A DNA stretch of 64,000 bases from Bradyrhizobium sp. WSM1743. Its GTDB lineage: Bacteria > Pseudomonadota > Alphaproteobacteria > Rhizobiales > Xanthobacteraceae. Position 1 is the stretch's first letter. The number at the start of each line of letters is the position of its first letter. The stretch covers positions 124,001-188,000 of the forward strand of contig NZ_AXAZ01000001.1 in assembly GCF_000473065.1 (NCBI RefSeq), in the 5' to 3' direction. The notes under the pieces are model-generated. The model ran no database searches. It had not been told where the DNA came from and saw only the letters and a program-made list of their open reading frames with translations. Position numbers and translations under genes: made by a program. Positions 53,366 to 63,006 of this stretch are shown piece after piece.

Positions 53366-53449
53366 GATCTTCCTTATCAGTCGCGACAGCCATGCCGCAG
53401 CCTCGATGACTGCAACCGGCCGCCGCTGCCCTCACAATGTGTCGCACCG

Positions 53450-53487
53450 ATCAGCTGCATTTTCCAGTATGATGGGCTGCAGCTGAT
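53450..53487. promoter_or_regulatory. Inverted repeat in the puuD / dehydrogenase gap
   Basis: ATCAGCTGCA at 53450-53459 and TGCAGCTGAT at 53478-53487 form a perfect 10-base dyad with an 18-base spacer, in the 237-base divergent gap. It could be a regulator site or form a hairpin in either transcript. No -10 or -35 pair is obvious next to it. Confidence 0.4.
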
Positions 53488-53602
53488 GCACATCGTGCGG
53501 GCATGAGCTGACGTGGGATTCGGCAGGGGCGGACCTGCTGCAGACCATTTGCGGGTGATCGGCGTTGACGCGCGACATTTGCAAGGCGGGGAGAAAGACG
53601 AC

Positions 53603-54934
53603 GTGAGCAACAGGATATCGTTCGTGGCGATGCTCGCAGGGCTGCTGGTCGCGTTTGCGGTCGGCGCGCAGGCCGAGCCGGTGCTGCAAGGCAAGGACGC
53701 CTATGGCGACTGGCGGGCCGACAAGCCCGGCACGGTCAGACTGATCCGGCCGCAGGATCTGGTCAGGCCGGGCGCCACGCGGTCGGTTGCGAGCTCATCA
53801 CGCGTGGTGCCGCGTCCGCCGGAGGCCGCGCTCCAGGTGCCGGCCGGCTTCAAGATCGAGCTGTTCGCCGAAGGCTTGCGCGCGCCGCGCATAGTACGCG
53901 TGGCGCCGAACGGCGATGTCTTCGTCGCCGAGACGCGGGCCGGCAACGTCCGTGTGTTGCGCGCCGGGGAGGGCGGCAAAGCCACGACCAACGAGGTGTT
54001 CGCCAGCGGCCTGCGGCAACCGTTCGGGATCGCCTTCTTTCCGAACGGCGACAATCCGCAATGGATCTATGTCGCCAACACCGACAGCGTCGTCCGCTTT
54101 CCCTATCAGGCCGGTGATCTCAAGGCGCGCGGCAAGGCGGAGACGATTGTGGCGAGCCTGCCGCATGACGGCGGTCATTCCACCCGCGACATCGTCTTCA
54201 CGCCCGACAATAACCGCATGCTCGTCTCCGTCGGCTCGCTCAGCAACGTCGCCGAGGGCATGGGCACGCCGCCGGGCGGGATGGAGGCGTGGTCGAAGAC
54301 GCAGCCGCTTGGGGCAACATGGGCCAGCGAGCTCGAGCGTGCCGCGGTGCTGGCCTTCAATCCTGACGGCAAGGAGCGAAAGATCTACGCCACCGGCCTC
54401 CGCAACTGCGTCGGCCTCGCGATCCAGCCGCAGACCGGCCTGCCCTGGTGCTCGACCAACGAGCGCGACGGCCTTGGCGACGATCTCGTGCCTGACTACG
54501 TCACCAGCGTGAAGGAGGGCGCGTTCTACGGCTGGCCGTGGTTCTACATCGGCGGCAACGAGGACCCGCGCCATGCCGGCGCGCGGCCGGACCTCAAGAA
54601 CAAGGTGACGGTGCCTGATGTGCTGATCCAGCCGCACTCGGCCTCGCTCGGCATGACCTTCTACCAGGGCACGCAGTTTCCGTCCGAATACCAGGGCGAT
54701 GCCTTCGCCGCCGAGCACGGCTCTTGGAACCGCTCCAAGCGCACGGGTTACAAGGTCATCCGTATCCGCATGAAGGACGGCAAGCCGACCGGCGAGTACG
54801 AGGATTTCGTCACGGGATTCGTGGTGAGCGACTCGGAGGTGTGGGGCAGGCCAGTCGGTGCTGCCGTGGCGAAGGATGGATCGCTGCTGATCTCGGAGGA
54901 TGGCAACGGCACGATCTGGCGGGTGACGCACTGA
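53603..54934 (+). CDS. PQQ-type soluble sugar (sorbosone/glucose) dehydrogenase
   Basis: 443 residues from the GTG at 53603, which follows GGGGAGAAAG; the frame is open to 53513 but a signal peptide (ISFVAMLAGLLVAFAVGAQA, cleavage near 26) supports the GTG. The six-bladed propeller shows AEGLRAPRIVRVAPNGDVFV, NPQWIYVANTDSVVRFPYQA, HSTRDIVFTPDNNRMLVSVG, ATGLRNCVGLAIQPQTGLPW and the closing ISEDGNGTIWRV. Periplasmic, PQQ-dependent oxidation of a sugar or polyol is predicted. No cytochrome partner adjacent. Confidence 0.88.
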   Translation: MSNRISFVAMLAGLLVAFAVGAQAEPVLQGKDAYGDWRADKPGTVRLIRPQDLVRPGATRSVASSSRVVPRPPEAALQVPAGFKIELFAEGLRAPRIVRVAPNGDVFVAETRAGNVRVLRAGEGGKATTNEVFASGLRQPFGIAFFPNGDNPQWIYVANTDSVVRFPYQAGDLKARGKAETIVASLPHDGGHSTRDIVFTPDNNRMLVSVGSLSNVAEGMGTPPGGMEAWSKTQPLGATWASELERAAVLAFNPDGKERKIYATGLRNCVGLAIQPQTGLPWCSTNERDGLGDDLVPDYVTSVKEGAFYGWPWFYIGGNEDPRHAGARPDLKNKVTVPDVLIQPHSASLGMTFYQGTQFPSEYQGDAFAAEHGSWNRSKRTGYKVIRIRMKDGKPTGEYEDFVTGFVVSDSEVWGRPVGAAVAKDGSLLISEDGNGTIWRVTH

Positions 54935-54937
54935 CTT

Positions 54938-55091
54938 CACCCTCCCCTGCAGGGGGAGGGTCGGCGTGAAGCGCCGGGGTGGGGTGATCTCTCCACTCAG
55001 GCGGTGTTCGATGCGGAGAGACCGTCACCCCACCCCGCTGCGCATTCCGCTTCGCTGCATGCGCATCGACCCTCCCCCTCCAGGGGAGGGT
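54938..55091. repeat. Divergent copy of the composite intergenic repeat
   Basis: CACCCTCCCCTGCAGGGGGAGGG (54938-54960), GTCGGCGTGAAGCGCCGGGG, GGGGTGATCTCTCC, then the inverse CACCCCACCCCGCTGCGCAT and CCCTCCCCCTCCAGGGGAGGGT. It follows the same palindrome-hairpin-palindrome plan as the CTCTCCCGC copies but in a different sequence variety. It separates convergent genes. Confidence 0.7.
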
Positions 55092-55108
55092 AAGAGCCGC
55101 GTGCTCAC

Positions 55109-55909
55109 CTACCCCCGTCTCACGCTCGCACCACCATCCACGGGCAGTGTCACGCCGGTGATGAAATTCGCCTCCTCGCTCGCCAAAAACAGCGCGGCGT
55201 TGGCGACGTCCCATCCGGTGCCCATCTTCCTGCGCAGCGGCACCTTGCTGTCGCGTTCGGCTTCGACCTCGGCGCGGGTCTTGTGCCATTCGCGGGCGCG
55301 GGTGTCGACCGCCATCGGCGTGTTCATCAGGCCGGGCAGGATGACGTTGGCGCGGATGCCGTATTCGGCGTTCTGGTAGGCGAGCTGTTCGGTGAAGGCG
55401 ATCATCGCCGATTTCGTCGCCTTGTAGGCGACATAGGGATACGTCGTGATCGCCGCCATCGAGGAGATGTTGATGATGGCGCCGCTCTTCTGCGCGCGCA
55501 TGATCGGAATCACTTCCTTTGCGGCGAGAATGCAGCTCTTCAGATTGATGGCGACGACGCGGTCGAACGCCTCCTCGGTCAGTTGCAGCAATTCGGCATC
55601 GCCGCCGGACAGGCTGACGCCGACATTGTTGTGCAGCACGTCGATCCGGCCCCAGCGCGTTTGCGCGTCGGCCACCATCGTCTTGATGTCGGCAGCTTGG
55701 GTCACGTCGGCCTTGAAGGCCGCGGCGGTGCCGTGTTTCGCGGTGATCATCGCCACAGTTTCCTGCGCCGACTCCAGATGGTGGTCGACGCACAACACCT
55801 TCGCGCCCTCGCGTGCGAAGGTGAGCGCGGTGGCGCGGCCATTGCCCATGCCTTCGCCGGGGCTTTGCCCTGCGCCGACGACGATCGCGACCTTGTCCTT
55901 CAAGCGCAT
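55109..55909 (-). CDS. Short-chain dehydrogenase/reductase
   Basis: 266 residues. Rossmann start DKVAIVVGAGQSPGEGMGNG is a variant of the classic TGxxxGxG with an extended loop. NVGVSLSGGDAELL carries the NAG-equivalent, SSMAAITTYPYVAYKATKSA the Ser-Tyr-Lys triad, and VILPGLMNTPMAV the post-catalytic PG loop. C-terminal ITGVTLPVDGGASV is typical. Substrate unknown. It is divergent from the cyo operon with about 240 bases between. Confidence 0.9.
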   Translation of the reverse strand: MRLKDKVAIVVGAGQSPGEGMGNGRATALTFAREGAKVLCVDHHLESAQETVAMITAKHGTAAAFKADVTQAADIKTMVADAQTRWGRIDVLHNNVGVSLSGGDAELLQLTEEAFDRVVAINLKSCILAAKEVIPIMRAQKSGAIINISSMAAITTYPYVAYKATKSAMIAFTEQLAYQNAEYGIRANVILPGLMNTPMAVDTRAREWHKTRAEVEAERDSKVPLRRKMGTGWDVANAALFLASEEANFITGVTLPVDGGASVRRG

Positions 55910-56152
55910 CTCGGCTCACTCCCAGGCTCGTCCATTATTTTCGTGCAGATTAGCAATCGTGCCGATCGGAGAGAAGGGCGTGGCTCCTGCGTGCATGTCA
56001 TTGACATCACATGGAATTGCATATTGCGGGCGGCCTATCGCATGACTGAACCTTGCAATCCAGGAACCGTTCTGAGGCCGCTGCGTTTGCTGCCGGAGCC
56101 TTTCCCGCGCTAGGCTCAGTCCCGGGGCTTCCCAACCGCCAATGGCTTGCCG

Positions 56153-56986
56153 ATGAATCTGCTCGATCCGCAAGGGCCTGTGGCTGCGGCCAACAGCACC
56201 ATCCTGGTCGATTCCGTCTTTATCATGCTCGTGATCGTGGTGCCGACCATTTTCGCGATTCTGGCTTTTGCCTTCTGGTTTCGCGCCTCGAATCCCAAAG
56301 CGCGGTACCAGCCCGAGTTCGTCTATTCCGGCCGCGTCGAAATGGTGGTGTGGGCAATCCCGGCGCTCACGGTCATCCTGCTCGGCGGCGTCGCCTGGAT
56401 CGGCTCGCACCAGCTCGATCCGGCCGCGCCCGTGCCGGGCACCGGCAGCCCGGTGCGGATCCAGGCCGTGTCGCTCGACTGGAAATGGCTCTTCATCTAT
56501 CCGGACCAGCGCATCGCCACCGTCAACACGCTGACGGTGCCCGTCGGCGCCGAGCTGAATTTCCAGCTGACATCGTCGAGCGTGATGAACACGTTCTTCA
56601 TCCCGCAGCTCGGCAGCATGATCTACACCATGAACGGCATGGTGACGAAGCTGAACCTGCGCGCCGACAATGAAGGCAAGCTTCAGGGCCTGTCCGCGCA
56701 TTTCTCCGGCGACGGCTTTCCGGACATGATGTTCGACGTCAACGTGATCTCGCCACTCGCCTTTCCGGAGTGGGTGGCAGCCACCGCGAAGACCGATGCC
56801 GTGCTCAATGCGGACAGCTACAAGAAGCTGATGCAGCAGGGCATAGAGAAGGGCCGGCCCGTCTACCGCCTGGACGATCCCCGGCTGTTCGACCTGATCG
56901 CGACCCAGCACATTCCGCCGGGACCCGGGCCGGAGCTCGCATCCGAAGCTGGCCGGTCGCACAGTGGAGGCCATGATGCTCGGTAA
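56153..56986 (+). CDS. cyoA: Cytochrome bo ubiquinol oxidase subunit II
   Basis: 277 residues. CyoA-specific features: [20 protein letters not shown], two membrane helices, [39 protein letters not shown] and [13 protein letters not shown]; CuA ligands are absent as in quinol oxidases. Residue 1 aligns about three residues after the lipid-modified Cys of E. coli CyoA, so the usual lipoprotein signal is missing; an in-frame TAG lies at 56111-56113 and no Shine-Dalgarno precedes the ATG. First gene of cyoABCD; a TTGACA lies at 56001-56006 but no good -10 was found. Confidence 0.9.
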   Translation: MNLLDPQGPVAAANSTILVDSVFIMLVIVVPTIFAILAFAFWFRASNPKARYQPEFVYSGRVEMVVWAIPALTVILLGGVAWIGSHQLDPAAPVPGTGSPVRIQAVSLDWKWLFIYPDQRIATVNTLTVPVGAELNFQLTSSSVMNTFFIPQLGSMIYTMNGMVTKLNLRADNEGKLQGLSAHFSGDGFPDMMFDVNVISPLAFPEWVAATAKTDAVLNADSYKKLMQQGIEKGRPVYRLDDPRLFDLIATQHIPPGPGPELASEAGRSHSGGHDAR

Positions 56987-58976
56987 GCTCGATTGGTCGG
57001 CCATTCCGTTCGATCAGCCGATCCCGCTCGTCGCCGGCGCGGTGGTGCTGGTCGCGATCCTCGCCGTGCTGATCTGGGTCGTGGTGAAGGGACATCTGCC
57101 CTATCTCTGGCGAGAATGGATCACCAGCGTCGATCACAAGCGCATCGGCGTCATGTACATCCTGCTGGCTTCGGTGATGCTGCTGCGCGGCGGCAGCGAC
57201 GCCATCATGATGCGGATCCAGCAGGCGGTGGCCTACCAATCACAGGGCTATCTGCCGCCGGAGCACTACAACCAGATCTTCTCGGCGCACGGCACCATCA
57301 TGATCTTCTTCGTGGCGATGCCGTTCGTGATCGGGCTGATGAACCTGATCGTGCCGCTCCAACTTGGCGTGCGCGATGTGGCGTTCCCGACGCTGAATTC
57401 CGTCGGCTTCTGGCTGACCGCGACCGGCGCGCTGCTGGTCAATATCTCGCTCGTGGTCGGCGAGTTCGCACGCACCGGCTGGCTCGCCTTTCCGCCGCTG
57501 TCGGAATTGTCCTACTCGCCGGGCGTCGGTGTCGACTATTACGCCTGGTCGCTGCAGATCTCCGGCGTCGGTACGCTGTTGGCCGGCATCAATCTCGTCA
57601 CTACCGTGCTGAAGCTGCGCACGAAGGGCATGAACTATCTGCGCATGCCGATGTTCTGCTGGACCACGCTGGCCTCGAACCTTCTCATCGTCGCGGCCTT
57701 TCCGATCCTCACGGCCACGCTCGCGATGCTGCTGCTCGACCGCTATCTCGGCTTCCACTTCTTCACCAACGAGGCCGGCGGCAACGTCATGATGTTCATG
57801 AACCTGATCTGGGCCTGGGGCCATCCCGAGGTCTACATCCTGGTGCTGCCCGCCTTCGGCATCTTCTCCGAGGTGGTCTCGACGTTCTCCGGAAAGGCGC
57901 TGTTCGGCTACCGCTCGATGGTGCTGGCGACCATGGCGATCTGCGTCATTTCGTTCATGGTCTGGCTGCATCATTTCTTCACGATGGGGGCGGGGCCCGA
58001 CGTCAACGCCATCTTCGGCATCGCCAGCATGATCATCGCGGTGCCGACCGGTGTGAAGATCTACAACTGGCTGTTCACGATGTATGGCGGCCGCATCCGT
58101 TTTGCGACGCCGATGTTGTGGGCAGTTGGCTTCATGGTCACCTTCATCATCGGCGGATTGACGGGCGTCCTCGTCGCCGTGCCGCCGGCCGACTTCATGC
58201 TCCACAACAGCATGTTCCTGGTCGCCCACTTCCACAACGTCATCATCGGCGGTGTGCTGTTCGGCGCCTTCGCCGGTTTCGAATATTGGTTTCCGAAGGC
58301 GTTCGGCTTCCGCCTCGACGAGCGCTGGGGCAAGGCCGCGTTCTGGTTCACTTTTCTCGGCTTCTACGTCACCTTCATGCCGCTCTACATTGTTGGCATG
58401 CTCGGCATGACCAGGCGCATGCAGCACTATGACGTCGCGGCCTGGCGGCCCTGGATGATCGTTGCGGCAGTCGGCATGGCCGTGCTGACGATCGGCGTGA
58501 TCTGCCAGATCATGCAGCTCGTGGTCAGCATCCGCAATCGCGAGGCGCTGCGCGATCGCACCGGCGATCCCTGGGACGGGCGCTCGCTGGAATGGGCGAC
58601 CTCGTCGCCGCCGCCGGTGTTCAATTTCGCCTTCCATCCCGATGTGCGCGGCGAGGATGCCTATTGGGCGATGAAGGCGCATGCCCGGCAGCAATCGTTC
58701 GAGCATGAAGTGCCCGAATATCAGGACATCGAGATGCCGCGCAATTCTCCGACCGGCTTCGTCTGCGCGTTCTTCGCCACCATCATGGGATTCGCGCTGA
58801 TCTGGCACATCTGGTGGATGGTGATCCTGGGGGGTATCGGCGCGTTCGCGACCTTCGTCGTGTTCGCCTGGCGCGATCATGACGAATACGTCATCCCGGC
58901 CGAAGAAGTTGCCCGCATAGATCGCGTCAATCTCGAGGAGCGGCGCAGCCTCGTCAGCATGGCGGGAGCAGTCTGA
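56976..58976 (+). CDS. cyoB: Cytochrome bo ubiquinol oxidase subunit I
   Basis: 666 residues, catalytic heme-copper subunit reducing O2 and pumping protons. The ATG at 56976 gives MLGKL like E. coli and is preceded by GGAGG; GTG 56964 is an alternative. The quinol-site residues are present: R71 and D75 in [12 protein letters not shown], and the His in AHGTIMIFF. CuB and cross-link His/Tyr are in [11 protein letters not shown], the CuB His pair in [11 protein letters not shown], and heme ligands in HFHNVIIGG. It overlaps the cyoA stop by 11 bases, so coupled. Confidence 0.96.
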   Translation: MLGKLDWSAIPFDQPIPLVAGAVVLVAILAVLIWVVVKGHLPYLWREWITSVDHKRIGVMYILLASVMLLRGGSDAIMMRIQQAVAYQSQGYLPPEHYNQIFSAHGTIMIFFVAMPFVIGLMNLIVPLQLGVRDVAFPTLNSVGFWLTATGALLVNISLVVGEFARTGWLAFPPLSELSYSPGVGVDYYAWSLQISGVGTLLAGINLVTTVLKLRTKGMNYLRMPMFCWTTLASNLLIVAAFPILTATLAMLLLDRYLGFHFFTNEAGGNVMMFMNLIWAWGHPEVYILVLPAFGIFSEVVSTFSGKALFGYRSMVLATMAICVISFMVWLHHFFTMGAGPDVNAIFGIASMIIAVPTGVKIYNWLFTMYGGRIRFATPMLWAVGFMVTFIIGGLTGVLVAVPPADFMLHNSMFLVAHFHNVIIGGVLFGAFAGFEYWFPKAFGFRLDERWGKAAFWFTFLGFYVTFMPLYIVGMLGMTRRMQHYDVAAWRPWMIVAAVGMAVLTIGVICQIMQLVVSIRNREALRDRTGDPWDGRSLEWATSSPPPVFNFAFHPDVRGEDAYWAMKAHARQQSFEHEVPEYQDIEMPRNSPTGFVCAFFATIMGFALIWHIWWMVILGGIGAFATFVVFAWRDHDEYVIPAEEVARIDRVNLEERRSLVSMAGAV

Positions 58977-59617
58977 TGGCGATGACCGCGACCGCCGACC
59001 ACGCCCGTGCCGATCCCCATCACATCGGCGTCGTCATCGAGCATCCCGGACCTGCCCCGAAGCGGATCGTGACCGCCTACGGCTTCTGGATCTTCCTGCT
59101 CTCCGACATCGTGATGTTCTCCTGCTTCTTCGCGGCCTATGCCGTGCTGGTCGGCCAGACCGCCGGCGGGCCCAAGGGTGCGGAGATTTTCGAGCAGAGG
59201 AATGTCGCGATCGAGACGGTCTGCCTGCTGCTGTCGAGCTTCACCTGCGGCATGGCCAGCATCGCCGCCGACGTGCGCAACCGGTTCTGGTTCTATCTCG
59301 GCATGAGCGTGACCTGCGTGCTCGGGCTCATATTCCTGGCCATCGAGTTCCGCGAATTCGCCAACCTCGTCGCGCGTGGCTACGGCCCTTCACGCAGCGC
59401 GTTCCTGACCACGTTCTTCTCGCTGGTCGGCTGCCACGGCCTGCATGTTTCTGCCGGCATCCTGTGGCTCCTCACCATGATGGCCCAGGTGTTCGCAAAG
59501 GGCTTTCGCGCCGACATCTTGCGGCGGATGATGTGCTTTGCGCTGTTCTGGCATGCGCTCGACATCATCTGGGTCGCTATCTTCTCCGTCGTCTATTTGC
59601 TTGGGAGTGCGCCATGA
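58976..59617 (+). CDS. cyoC: Cytochrome bo ubiquinol oxidase subunit III
   Basis: 213 residues, five membrane helices starting YGFWIFLLSDIVMFSCFFAA. Motifs: ETVCLLLSSFTCGMA, FFSLVGCHGLHVSAGILWLL and CFALFWHALDIIWVAIFSV, the shared subunit III features. The ATG overlaps the cyoB stop (TGATG at 58974-58978). Structural subunit of the oxidase. Confidence 0.95.
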   Translation: MAMTATADHARADPHHIGVVIEHPGPAPKRIVTAYGFWIFLLSDIVMFSCFFAAYAVLVGQTAGGPKGAEIFEQRNVAIETVCLLLSSFTCGMASIAADVRNRFWFYLGMSVTCVLGLIFLAIEFREFANLVARGYGPSRSAFLTTFFSLVGCHGLHVSAGILWLLTMMAQVFAKGFRADILRRMMCFALFWHALDIIWVAIFSVVYLLGSAP

Positions 59618-60000
59618 GCGACGAGATGCATCTGACCGCCCACCACGATCTCGCTCCGGGCGAGGAAGAGCAACACAGTGTCGGCGAGCGGATCCTGGGC
59701 TATGTCGTCGGGCTCGCGCTTGCGCTGCTGCTGACGGCGACGTCGTTCTTCATCGCCGGCACGGATCTGGTCTGGCAACCCTCGATTCCCGTCGCGCTGA
59801 TCGTGCTTGCGATCGCACAGATGGGTGTGCATCTCGTATTCTTCCTGCACATCACCACCGGCCCCGACAACACCAACAACGTGCTGGCGCTCGCCTTTGG
59901 ACTGCTGATCGTCTTCCTCGTGGTGGGCGGCACGGTCTGGATCATGGCGCATCTGAACGCGAACATGCCGCCGATGGACCAGATCATGCGGATGCAGTGA
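59614..60000 (+). CDS. cyoD: Cytochrome bo ubiquinol oxidase subunit IV
   Basis: 128 residues with three membrane helices. Its start overlaps the cyoC stop (ATGA). GYVVGLALALLLTATSFFIA, QMGVHLVFFLHI and NNVLALAFGLLIVFLVVGG match CyoD. No cyoE (heme O synthase) follows; it is probably elsewhere in the genome. Confidence 0.93.
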   Translation: MSDEMHLTAHHDLAPGEEEQHSVGERILGYVVGLALALLLTATSFFIAGTDLVWQPSIPVALIVLAIAQMGVHLVFFLHITTGPDNTNNVLALAFGLLIVFLVVGGTVWIMAHLNANMPPMDQIMRMQ

Positions 60001-60022
60001 TAGAACCGCACAAGAAAGAAGA

Positions 60023-60044
60023 GCCGCTTGTGGTGACAAGCGGC
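60023..60044 (+). terminator. Hairpin after cyoD
   Basis: GCCGCTTGT, loop GGTG, ACAAGCGGC: a perfect 9-bp stem starting 22 bases after the cyoD stop. The downstream bases CCAAGTCTAGG lack a T-run, so termination may be Rho-assisted or the hairpin may protect the mRNA 3' end. Confidence 0.45.
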
Positions 60045-60222
60045 CCAAGTCTAGGGAGGAAACGCCCGAGCAAAGACAATCGGGCCGGAGCCGGATTGCT
60101 GCCAAGGAAACGCTCGCGCAAGGCGCTTGCGTATGTTGATAAGTGCAGCAGCTGCCGATGAAGTTCAATTCCGGATCAATATGGTCTCGGAGTACCACTC
60201 ACGGATGCGTGAACCAACTCGC

Positions 60223-61011
60223 TCACTTTGGCCGGCGGCAATTATAGGCCTTGCGGAAACCGGCGGCCTGGGCGTCGTCTTCCGAGCAGAACCAGCGGTC
60301 GGGCTTGGTGGTCGCCGGATAGCTCGGGCAGCCGCGCAGATGATAGATGCCGATATTGCCGGTGACGCGGGCGCGCACCGCGAGCTTGCCCTTGATGCTA
60401 CAGCTGGGCGGCATCGTCAGCTCCTCCGGAAACAGCACGGCACGGATCTCCTTGTCGCGGTCGGGCCGGCAGGCGGCGCCGAGCAGCACGCCGTCCTTCT
60501 TGCCGCTACGGAAATCTTGCGGCGCAACAAAGCAGCCCTTCCAGATGCCAGCCGCCGCCGTCTTGGCCTCGGTCGCTGCCGGCTTGACGTTGGCCTTGAT
60601 CGGCTCGCGCGCGAGGGCAAAGCCGAGCTTGATCAGCTGCTCGTTCAAGCTGGCCTTGTCGCCCTCGGCCGTGCAGATGGCGCGGTGCCGCTTGCCAAAA
60701 CTCTTCTCAGGTCCGACATCGTCGCAGCGCACAGAGCGCTTGTTGATCAGCTTCGTCAGCTGGTCGCGGGCTTCGATGCCGCAGGTCCAGGAATCGGCGT
60801 GATCGTCGATGCAGACCTGGTCCAGCTCGGGCGCGTCGACGCCGTCGAGCCGGTAGGTGACGTCGCCGAGCTGGATGGAGTGGCCGTCACGGACCGTCGC
60901 GGCGCCGGTGAGCGCCGAGGCTGCCCCGGATGAGGCCAGAAATCCGGGCAAGGCGAAAAACGAAACGAGCGCAAAAGCGCGGGCGGCGGCAAAGAAATTT
61001 CGGAAGGACAT
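60223..61011 (-). CDS. Secreted thermonuclease-like protein with C-terminal Cys domain
   Basis: 262 residues. Signal peptide ([20 protein letters not shown]) then an SNase-like OB-fold domain from about residue 35: [35 protein letters not shown] and a later [20 protein letters not shown]. The active-site Arg/Glu set is only partly preserved by eye. The C-terminal 50 residues ([33 protein letters not shown]) form a Cys-containing domain that recurs on exported nuclease-like proteins. A nuclease in the periplasm is possible, activity unproven. Confidence 0.8.
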   Translation of the reverse strand: MSFRNFFAAARAFALVSFFALPGFLASSGAASALTGAATVRDGHSIQLGDVTYRLDGVDAPELDQVCIDDHADSWTCGIEARDQLTKLINKRSVRCDDVGPEKSFGKRHRAICTAEGDKASLNEQLIKLGFALAREPIKANVKPAATEAKTAAAGIWKGCFVAPQDFRSGKKDGVLLGAACRPDRDKEIRAVLFPEELTMPPSCSIKGKLAVRARVTGNIGIYHLRGCPSYPATTKPDRWFCSEDDAQAAGFRKAYNCRRPK

Positions 61012-61212
61012 ACGGTCTCGCTATCGATGGCTCGTGCGCCCTGTTCCTAGCATCGGGCCGACGCGATACCAATGGTCTGCACCCTGCGAAGTGCGACATT
61101 CCGGCCTCGCGGCTTTACTCGGCCGTCGCTCTGACCCTATCGTTCGCCGGCCTCGCTGACCGCGCAAGGCCGAATCGCCCGGGAAGCGGCGAGGGGGAGG
61201 GAATAGGCTGCA

Positions 61213-62811
61213 ATGAAAGACCCCGTTGACGTCCTGATCATCGGCGCCGGCGCCTCCGGCGCCGCGGTGGCGTGGTCGCTGGCCGAGACCAAGATGCACA
61301 TCCTCTGCCTGGAGCAGGGCGGCTGGATGAACCCGGCGGAATATCCCAGCACGGGCCGGGATTGGGAGGCCAAGTTCTACGGCGAATGGTCGTCGAGCCC
61401 GAACGTCCGCGGCCGCCCCGAGGACTACCCGATCAACGACGACAACTCCCCGATCAAGGTCGTCAATTACAATGCGGTCGGCGGCTCGACCGTGATGTAC
61501 ACCGCGCACTGGCCGCGGCTGCACCCTTCCGATTTCAAAGTGAAGACGCTCGACGGCGTCGCCGACGACTGGCCGATCGATTACGACGCGCTGACCCCGT
61601 TCTTCGAAGAGAACGACCGCATGATGGGCACGTCAGGCCTGTCAGGCGATCCGCTCTCGCCGCTGACGCATCCGCCGATGCCGCAGCAGCCGCTCGGATT
61701 GTCCGGCGCCATCATCGCCAAGGCTATGAACAAGCTCGGCTGGCACTGGTGGCCGTCGGATACCACGGTCGCGACGATGGATTATGAGGGCCGGGCGCGC
61801 TGCATCAATCTCGGCCATTGCACGCCGGCCTGCGCGCAAGGCGCGAAAGCATCGACCGACATCACCTATTGGCCGCATGCGATCCGCGCCGGTGTCGAGC
61901 TGCGCACCCATTGCCGGGTGCGCGAGATCACCACCGACGACAACGGCATGGCCTCGGGCGTGGTCTACTACGACAAGGACGGCATCGAGCAGTTTCAGCC
62001 CGCCCACGTCGTCATCATCGCCTGCAATGGCGTCGGCACGCCGCGGCTGCTGCTGAATTCCGCGTCCGGCCGTTTCCCGAATGGCCTTGCCAATTCGTCC
62101 GGCCTCGTCGGCAAGAACCTGATGTTCCACCCCTATGCGCAGATCTACGGCTATGTGAAGGAGCCGACGGACAGCAACCGTGCGCCGCCGACCTGCCTGT
62201 GGAGCAAGCAGTGGTACGACACGGACCTGTCGCGCGGCTTCGTGCGCGGCTATGGCGTCCAGTTCGTGCGCGGGGCCGGGCCGGTGTTCGAGGCCGTGGT
62301 CAGCGAGCAGAAGGGCATCTTGCCGTGGGGCGAGGATCATCACCGCGTCTTCCGCAAGCTCAACGGCCACCGCTTGGGTTTCTCCGCGATCTGCGAGGAC
62401 CTGCCGGAGGAGCACAATCGCGTGACGCTCGATCCGGTCCTCAAGGACAGCCACGGCATTCCCGCGCCGAAGGTCGACTACACCATCAGCGAGAACAGCC
62501 GGAAGATGATGGAGCATGCGCTGGCGCGCGGCCGGGAGTTTTTGGAAACGGCCGGCGCGAGCGACATCTGCGTCAACTCGCCGATCCCGTGGGGCGGCTG
62601 GCATCTGCTCGGCACCGCGCGCATGGGCACCGACCCCGAGCGCTCCGTCGTCAACGAATGGGGCCGCACGCACGACGTGAAGAACCTCTTCATCGTCGAC
62701 GGCAGCATCTTCGTCACCTCGGGCGGGGTGAACCCGACCTCCACCATCCAGGCCCTCGCGCTGTACATCGCCGACCAGATGAAGCAGCGTCTCGCCAATT
62801 TGTTTGATTGA
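61213..62811 (+). CDS. GMC-family FAD oxidoreductase
   Basis: 532 residues. The FAD motif VLIIGAGASGAAVAWSLAE is near residue 10; VGGSTVMYTAHWPRLHPSDF follows in the flavin-attachment region; active-site His in GGWHLLGTARMGTDP and NPTSTIQALALYIAD close the protein. CINLGHCTPACAQGAKAS is a Cys-rich loop typical of gluconate 2-dehydrogenase-like flavoproteins. No Tat signal is seen, although partners of this type are usually exported. With the small protein at 63007 it forms a predicted dehydrogenase complex, separated by a repeat element. Confidence 0.92.
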   Translation: MKDPVDVLIIGAGASGAAVAWSLAETKMHILCLEQGGWMNPAEYPSTGRDWEAKFYGEWSSSPNVRGRPEDYPINDDNSPIKVVNYNAVGGSTVMYTAHWPRLHPSDFKVKTLDGVADDWPIDYDALTPFFEENDRMMGTSGLSGDPLSPLTHPPMPQQPLGLSGAIIAKAMNKLGWHWWPSDTTVATMDYEGRARCINLGHCTPACAQGAKASTDITYWPHAIRAGVELRTHCRVREITTDDNGMASGVVYYDKDGIEQFQPAHVVIIACNGVGTPRLLLNSASGRFPNGLANSSGLVGKNLMFHPYAQIYGYVKEPTDSNRAPPTCLWSKQWYDTDLSRGFVRGYGVQFVRGAGPVFEAVVSEQKGILPWGEDHHRVFRKLNGHRLGFSAICEDLPEEHNRVTLDPVLKDSHGIPAPKVDYTISENSRKMMEHALARGREFLETAGASDICVNSPIPWGGWHLLGTARMGTDPERSVVNEWGRTHDVKNLFIVDGSIFVTSGGVNPTSTIQALALYIADQMKQRLANLFD

Positions 62812-62848
62812 GCATGATGTGGATTCAAGCGAGCGGCGACCTCGGTGC

Positions 62849-62973
62849 ACCTCTCCCGCTTGCGGGAGAGGTCGGCGCGAAGCGCCGGGTGAGGGCTCTC
62901 TCCTCTGGGGGAGTCTCTCTGCGGAGACATCCTCTCCCCAACCCTCCCCTGCAAGCGGGGAAGGGAGCAGACC
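62849..62973. repeat. Composite intergenic repeat copy
   Basis: CACCTCTCCCGCTTGCGGGAGAGG (62849-62872), CGGCGCGAAGCGCCGGGTGAGGG, a CTCTGGGGGAGTCTCTCTGCGGAGA part that replaces the usual GGGATTGTCCCAT, then TCCCCAACCCTCCCCTGCAAGCGGGG. Just before it GAGCATGATGTGGATTCAAGC resembles the left module of the 31760 copy. It lies between two genes of the same predicted operon. Confidence 0.8.
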
Positions 62974-63006
62974 TTCATCGCCGCACGAGCGCTAGAAGAG
63001 AACGAC

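Noticed and set aside
56001..56028. TTGACA at 56001-56006 as the cyo promoter
   Set aside because: No acceptable -10 box at 16-18 bases; only a weak partial match. Kept as a remark in the cyoA entry.
28213..62973. CRISPR array from the repeated CTCTCCCGC units
   Set aside because: The units are kilobases apart, variable in length, palindromic and without regular spacers or cas genes.
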